Source of the DNA: Circinella minor
Lineage: Eukaryota; Mucoromycota; Mucoromycetes; Mucorales; Lichtheimiaceae
DNA: 10,520 nucleotides
Direction of reading: 5' to 3'
NCBI GenBank assembly: GCA_016758965.1
Contig: JAEPRB010000626.1
Location: 1-10,520, forward strand
The notes under the pieces: model-generated
Told to the model about the DNA's origin: nothing
What the model saw: the letters and a program-made list of their open reading frames with translations, nothing else
Database searches by the model: none
Shown here: positions 6,954-10,520 of the stretch, piece by piece
Numbering within the stretch: the first letter of the stretch is position 1
How the letters are laid out: each line of letters begins with the position of its first letter
Position numbers and translations under genes: made by a program

Positions 6954-7308
6954 GCACCTGGTTCACTAAAAGCTTACCTTAATGAAGGATTGCCAGTATA
7001 CAACAGAGTGATTCTTTCTATAAAGAAAAAGCTATGTGAAAATCTGAAGTGGTTCTTGGTTGCGCTGGCTGCAGATTTATAGTAATTATCGAAATAAAAT
7101 ATATCAATGAAATGATACTGGAGTATTATTTTATTTAACCATATTTATATAGTCTGGACCAAAACCACCTGCTATGGAAGGTGATTTTCAGTATCGTAGT
7201 TGTGCTAGAAATAAGGCCCCAGAAGGTATCGTATATCCTGGCAACGATGCTGAAAGTAGCCATTATTGGAGTATCAGCCTTGACGAAGCGGCTCATTATC
7301 CTGGTTCG
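6954..7308 (+). pseudogene. KDZ relic exons 3-4: knuckle and first catalytic block
   Basis: Exon 3 (6954-7081) follows a 99-nt intron and encodes YLNEGLPVYNRVILSIKKKL. Near 7053 the reading frame must shift to give LGCAGCRFI, a CxxC knuckle that joins in phase, across intron 7082-7152, to exon 4 (7153-7308). Exon 4 has PKPPAMEGDFQYRSCARN and HYWSISLDEA. KDZ proteins have a catalytic Asp in a DGNF-like motif here; this copy reads EGDF, so Asp and Asn appear replaced. Exon 4 ends at a clean GTATGT donor, 7309. Confidence 0.5.
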
Positions 7309-7376
7309 GTATGTGTTTATTGTTTCTTTCAATGCAGACTTTTTATATACTTGATTTTGACATGATATTGTATAAG

Positions 7377-7737
7377 GCATCAGATGGCTGTGAAACGTTT
7401 AGCATACTACGAAAACAAGGTGGTCAGTCAAAAAAGATATCCAATTTCACTTGTAGACATATATACTCCAGGAGAACAGTTAAGTTTTAAAGCAGCATTA
7501 TAATTGGTATTATACATGTTACTTACGATTTGAATTTTGTATAGATTCTCGCATATTCCCACTGGTTTGTTAAAAGTCATCAATAACTAATTTTATGGTA
7601 GCAATATCATGCTGCAATATGATGATGGATCTAAGTTCAAACTTGCTCTAGAGAATACTCCCTTACTTGCTGGCATAAAAGATGCCCCAATCCCGGTTGG
7701 AGTCTGGTACATAGCTGGCCATAAACCATCTTGTCAG
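7377..7737 (+). pseudogene. KDZ relic exons 5-6: CRH/TPGEQ, YDDG and GHKPSCQ blocks
   Basis: Exon 5 (7377-7478) reads CETFSILRKQGGQ...FTCRH in one frame and VDIYTPGEQ in the next, the two overlapping on the same nucleotides near 7453-7461. Exon 6 (7545-7737) continues across a 66-nt intron, GTTAAG...ATAG, with SHIPTGLLKVINN, an in-frame TAA (7588-7590), then IMLQYDDGSKFKLALEN, and finally APIPVGVWYIAGHKPSCQ. In KDZ enzymes YD.GC marks the second catalytic Asp and the H..CQ..YHPR segment precedes the final acidic residue. This is the best-preserved part of the relic. Confidence 0.6.
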
Positions 7738-7853
7738 GTATAAAAAAAATTAATTGGTTTTACAAGTTTCTGTCTTACTGAAACTAAATAACTAACTATA
7801 TCATGTTCACTACTTCTAAAACTCATTCATTTATCCATACAAAAAAAAATATC

Positions 7854-8006
7854 AAATACCATCCACGACTTGTGAAACATTGGAAAGATTGTGGGGCTTT
7901 CTTTCCTCCATGTTGAACATGTGCCACAACATATCGTCTTTGATTAGGGGTCTTACCTTGACTTTGGCGTTGGATCCTTATGTTGTGCAAAGAAGGAATA
8001 ATATTG
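7854..8006 (+). pseudogene. KDZ relic exon 7: YHPRL block, acidic motif missing
   Basis: KYHPRLVKHWKDCG is in one frame (from 7854). About 20 bases later another frame reads SMLNMCHNISSLIRG and LTLALDPYVVQRRNNIG to a GTAAAA donor at 8007. The family has a DGE..ER.WS motif between these two parts, supplying the last catalytic acid; here it is absent, replaced by a T/C-rich stretch (7896-7909) and a frame change. No AG acceptor lies just before 7854, so splicing from 7737 looks impossible. The intervening 7738-7853 is AT-rich and non-coding. Confidence 0.5.
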
Positions 8007-8077
8007 GTAAAAATTTTATTTGCTTATATAAAAGAATGTAGTACTGCTCTAAACTAATATACTATGTATATGATTAG

Positions 8078-8337
8078 GCTCATCTATCGAGTGTAAACAC
8101 AAATATACTCGACCATACTATCCTTACTTTGGACAATGCAGGTTATATAGGAAACTTGGCTGCCTTGGAAGAAAGTTGGAACAAACATGTGAAGAACATA
8201 GAGGAAAGTTTCTCTGTTGGAACTCCTTGTATCAAAAGAGTAGCAATCGCAACAGAGAGGTTACGTGTGGCTGTGGAAACTTGTGGCATTATCGATCAAG
8301 CTTTCAAAAATGACAGTAATGGTAAAACACTGTTCAG
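8078..8337 (+). pseudogene. KDZ relic exon 8: helical C-terminal region
   Basis: After a 71-nt intron ending in GATTAG, the phase-matched frame begins ECKHKYTRP. The frame then changes near 8105-8130 to one with LTLDNAGYIGNLAALEESW, NKHVKNIEESFSVGTP and RVAIATERLRVAVETCG, which looks like genuine amphipathic helix. It ends near a GTTTAT donor at 8338, with an alternative GTAAAA at 8322. No catalytic motif is expected here; the region should be the helical bundle after the core. Confidence 0.45.
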
Positions 8338-8389
8338 GTTTATATATCCATGATTGGAAATTGCTAATCATCAATATATTTATATATAG

Positions 8390-8672
8390 GCAATAAATGT
8401 ACTCAAAACTCCACAAAGAAATAGCATATAAACAGATAAAAAAGACTGGATATCTACAACAAAATAGCCACATGAAACACTGTTATAGGTAAGAAATAAA
8501 TTTCAAAACATTAGGCACAAAATTAGCAATCTATATAGGTTTTCGTGGACCACATGGTGATGATGTCGAAGCTATTATAGCATCAAGCAGTGACTTCCAT
8601 AATGATCGCAATTTGCTTACTACCATGGATAGCAGTGCTCCTTATGATGCGTACCATGGTTTACAGAGTGTG
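8390..8672 (+). pseudogene. KDZ relic exons 9-10
   Basis: Bases 8390-8490 carry stops in all frames, so any exon here is decayed. From 8539, after a TATATAG acceptor, one frame is open: RGPHGDDVEAIIASSSDF, then LLTTMDSSAPYDAYHGLQSV, ending at a GTATAT donor at 8673 in phase with the next exon at 9142. I recognise no motif beyond the link to the adjoining exons. Confidence 0.4.
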
Positions 8673-9141
8673 GTATATGTGCACCGCATAACTACCTAAT
8701 CATAATAATCCTAATATAATTATAATATAAACTGACAAGCAAAGCTTATAATAAACATACATCGGTCACTTTACAAATAATGATCACCGTATAAATAATA
8801 ATCATAACAAATCGTATATATAATAATACTCATAAATCATACACATCATAAAGAAGATCATCAAACATAAAGATGTTTATTTATTCATATAATAATATAC
8901 AATAATATCCATCCTCAAAGGATAGGAAATATAAAATAGAAACATATATAAATACTCACATCAAATTAGAAATAATAATCATCATTCATTCTTTTTATCA
9001 ATATCTTTTATAATCAATCCGTAATAAAAGACATATAAGATTCTCACAATATTTATTCTTGTTATCCATTTAAATTCTATTCTACTTTATTCTATTTAAC
9101 CACTTACTTTATTTATATATTCTATTCACTATATCTCACAG
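8673..9141 (+). other. Long AT-rich intron-like stretch, no gene seen
   Basis: GTATAT at the left and CTCACAG at the right join two exons in phase, so this can be read as a 469-nt intron, several times longer than the others (52-99 nt). It is very rich in A and T, with many ATAATA and CATAATAA runs and no open frame worth noting. An old insertion inside a normal-sized intron is possible, but no terminal repeat was found. Confidence 0.4.
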
Positions 9142-9415
9142 AGAGCCATAGAAGAATTTGCAATGTTGAAGGTATAATCAGCTTCTAATTTATCGGCGTG
9201 TTTTTTTTCAGAATACTAATAGGTAATATATAATATTTAATAGGATAAAGCCGCCTTGGTTATAAAGCATGGAAAGGACATTGTTAACAAATTTGAAGTT
9301 GGTGTTAATGTACTTCTTCTTCCAAGTGATATCTAAGGCTGTGGTATGATCGTGACGTGGAAGAGGCAAGAAGATGGGCTGCTCTACAAGAAGAAAAGGT
9401 AGCTGGAATTGGTGG
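9142..9415 (+). pseudogene. KDZ relic exons 11-12: C-terminal helices
   Basis: Exon 11 (9142-9171) encodes RAIEEFAMLK. A 72-nt intron (9172-9243) leads in phase to DKAALVIKHGKDIVNKFEVG. TAA at 9334-9336 breaks this frame. The next frame then reads YDRDVEEARRWAALQEEK, a charged helix plausible as the continuation of the same protein. Either a 1-base change occurred near 9335 or 9326-9442 is an intron; its GTGATA...TTTTCAG ends would also restore phase to the last exon. Confidence 0.4.
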
Positions 9416-9444
9416 TGGATCGCAAATCCTAGTGATTTTCAGTG

Positions 9445-9543
9445 CCAAAGAAAATACATAAGAAGAGAAAGGGTGAGTTTGGTGAACAAGAAGAAATAAA
9501 TCTTACAGAATTTATTGAACAGTTATCGAGGATAGAGAATTGA
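9445..9543 (+). pseudogene. KDZ relic last exon: basic patch and acidic tail
   Basis: An open frame starting after a TTTTCAG acceptor encodes PKKIHKKRKGEFGEQEE and INLTEFIEQLSRIEN, ending at TGA 9541-9543. PKKIHKKRK is a plausible nuclear localisation signal. The frame is the same as exon 12 if 9326-9442 is removed as an intron. Confidence 0.35.
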
Positions 9544-10520
9544 TGAGGATGCAAATCATACATGACTCTTGTTTTTTTATAAAGTAACTGAAATGGTTTT
9601 TTAGATACTCTTCTATATGGTACGCTTGTAATTATCGATTATATTTACCATCATAAGGGAATTTTTTATGCCGAAATATCTGTGGTAAATCAAGAGGTGT
9701 AAGTATTTATTTTATACACGTAACACGTTTGACATGATTATGTGGCTCTATGTAATGAGTTTCCCAGTACGAAAGCATGATCATGATATAATAGAAGAGA
9801 TAATAAGATGACAGCTGATGGTACATTAAAATAGATGGCCAGATGATAAAATGGTTAATGAGAGAACAATATGGACAATGAGCTGACATTATGGAACATA
9901 AAGTACTAGAATGAATGTTGAGTCAATAAAATAGATGACGAGGGAGTAGAATGCATGGTTAAATGTAATCATTTATAATAAAACTCAAGTCTTATAAATA
10001 GCCCATCATATAATACACTTTCCTAAATGCTTGTATAAGATGCCTATTCTAAAAACATTTACTTCTGTTCATCTGTAAAATTAAAAAATCGATTTGCAAT
10101 GTTTGTAAGAAATATAGCAAAAAGTAAATAAATAGAACCCTTTATAGAATAAAGTATTAAAAGCAATATTTCAATAATAAAGCACATTGTTGTATCCAAC
10201 ACATATTATTCATAAAGATAATTATTTGTCATTTTAATTATTAAAGTACAGCGTATTTTAATTATGCTTTGCTGACATTTCGTGTACTTCCCTATTTGGA
10301 CCATGATTTGTAAGAACACAGAAGTCCGTCTTCTATAATGATAACAGATAACAGCTGCGTAGATATATCATATCGTCAACCGCTCAAAGTCTAATCTTAA
10401 TATCATTAATCTTATATTCATAATTCACACGGCCATGACAAATTTAAATCTTACGTATAGCTATATACACATATCAATATATATCCCACTGATAATAAGA
10501 TTCATATAAATAGAGATAAT
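9544..10520. other. AT-rich non-coding stretch
   Basis: No convincing coding frame, RNA gene or terminal inverted repeat was found. It contains a TATAAATAG at about 9993-10001 and, before it, two similar segments exactly 100 bp apart, starting AAAATAGATG at 9828 and 9928. These could be remains of another LTR or a promoter, but nothing confirms either. Confidence 0.5.

Larger units (their letters stand above)
6343..9543 (+). pseudogene. Degenerate multi-exon KDZ-family (Kyakuja-Dileera-Zisupton) transposase
   Basis: Joining short GT-AG introns gives a series of blocks that match, from memory, the order in fungal KDZ transposases. These are a CxxC/CxC cysteine module, VYCKKCPKY...LFSMTPE, a GCAGC knuckle, an AMEGDFQYR block (DGNF in the family), CETFSILRKQ...CRH, DIYTPGEQ, QYDDGSKFK, PVGVWYIAGHKPSCQ, YHPRL and charged C-terminal helices ending in a basic patch. 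Candidate introns: 6572-6639, 6855-6953, 7082-7152, 7309-7376, 7479-7544, 8007-8077, 8338-8389, 8673-9141, 9172-9243. Breaks: TAA 6765-6767, TAA 7588-7590, TAA 9334-9336, frame changes near 7053, 7453, 7900, 8110 and 9335, and no acceptor for the intron opening at 7738. A cut-and-paste DNA transposase long out of use fits best. Identification rests on motifs, not on a search. Confidence 0.6.

Noticed and set aside
7135..7380. 81-codon minus-strand frame
   Set aside because: It lies opposite exon 4 of the transposase relic, which has the recognisable motifs; the minus frame has none.
9707..9889. 60-codon minus-strand frame
   Set aside because: It is short and Ser/Tyr/Ile-rich as expected from AT-rich DNA, with no motif or context.

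Overview
The window is eukaryotic, AT-rich and made almost entirely of transposon-derived sequence. A fungus is the best fit, perhaps an early-diverging (Mucoromycota-like) one. The reasons are a Ty3/gypsy chromovirus ending in a chromodomain, many short introns of about 66-99 nt, and a degenerate gene that looks like a fungal KDZ (Kyakuja-Dileera-Zisupton) transposase. No ordinary host gene, tRNA, rRNA or CRISPR array was seen. Species cannot be fixed from the sequence.

Bases 1-5982 are the 3' part of a Ty3/gypsy LTR retrotransposon; its 5' LTR, primer-binding site and gag start lie outside the window. In order come the end of gag with a CCHC zinc knuckle; a gag-pol junction that looks like a complete -1 ribosomal frameshift signal (slippery A AAA AAT directly before the gag TAA, then a predicted H-type pseudoknot); and pol with protease, reverse transcriptase, RNase H, HHCC/DDE integrase, GPY/F module and chromodomain. 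After pol come a 396-codon ORF on the opposite strand, a polypurine tract and a 214-bp 3' LTR with TGTTA...TAACA ends. The sense reading frames carry four in-frame stops (one in gag, three in pol) and no frameshift apart from the programmed one. This copy is therefore recent but probably not autonomous. The antisense ORF is fully open and encodes a cysteine-rich, acidic and proline-rich protein of unknown function.

Bases 5983-6342 are a short flank with a TG microsatellite and a weak coding fragment. Bases 6343-9543 hold an exon-by-exon relic of what I read as a KDZ-family transposase. It has a CxxC-rich N-terminal part, an EGDFQYR block where the family has a DGNF-like block, a TPGEQ block, a YDDG block, an AGHKPSCQ...YHPRL block and helical C-terminal segments. 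The frame is broken by at least two in-frame stops, several frameshifts and one intron lacking a usable acceptor, so it is a pseudogene. Bases 9544-10520 are AT-rich and contain no gene I can support, only a TATA-like site and a weak 100-bp-spaced repeat.

The most notable items are the frameshift pseudoknot, the intact antisense ORF in a decaying retrotransposon, and the KDZ relic beside it.
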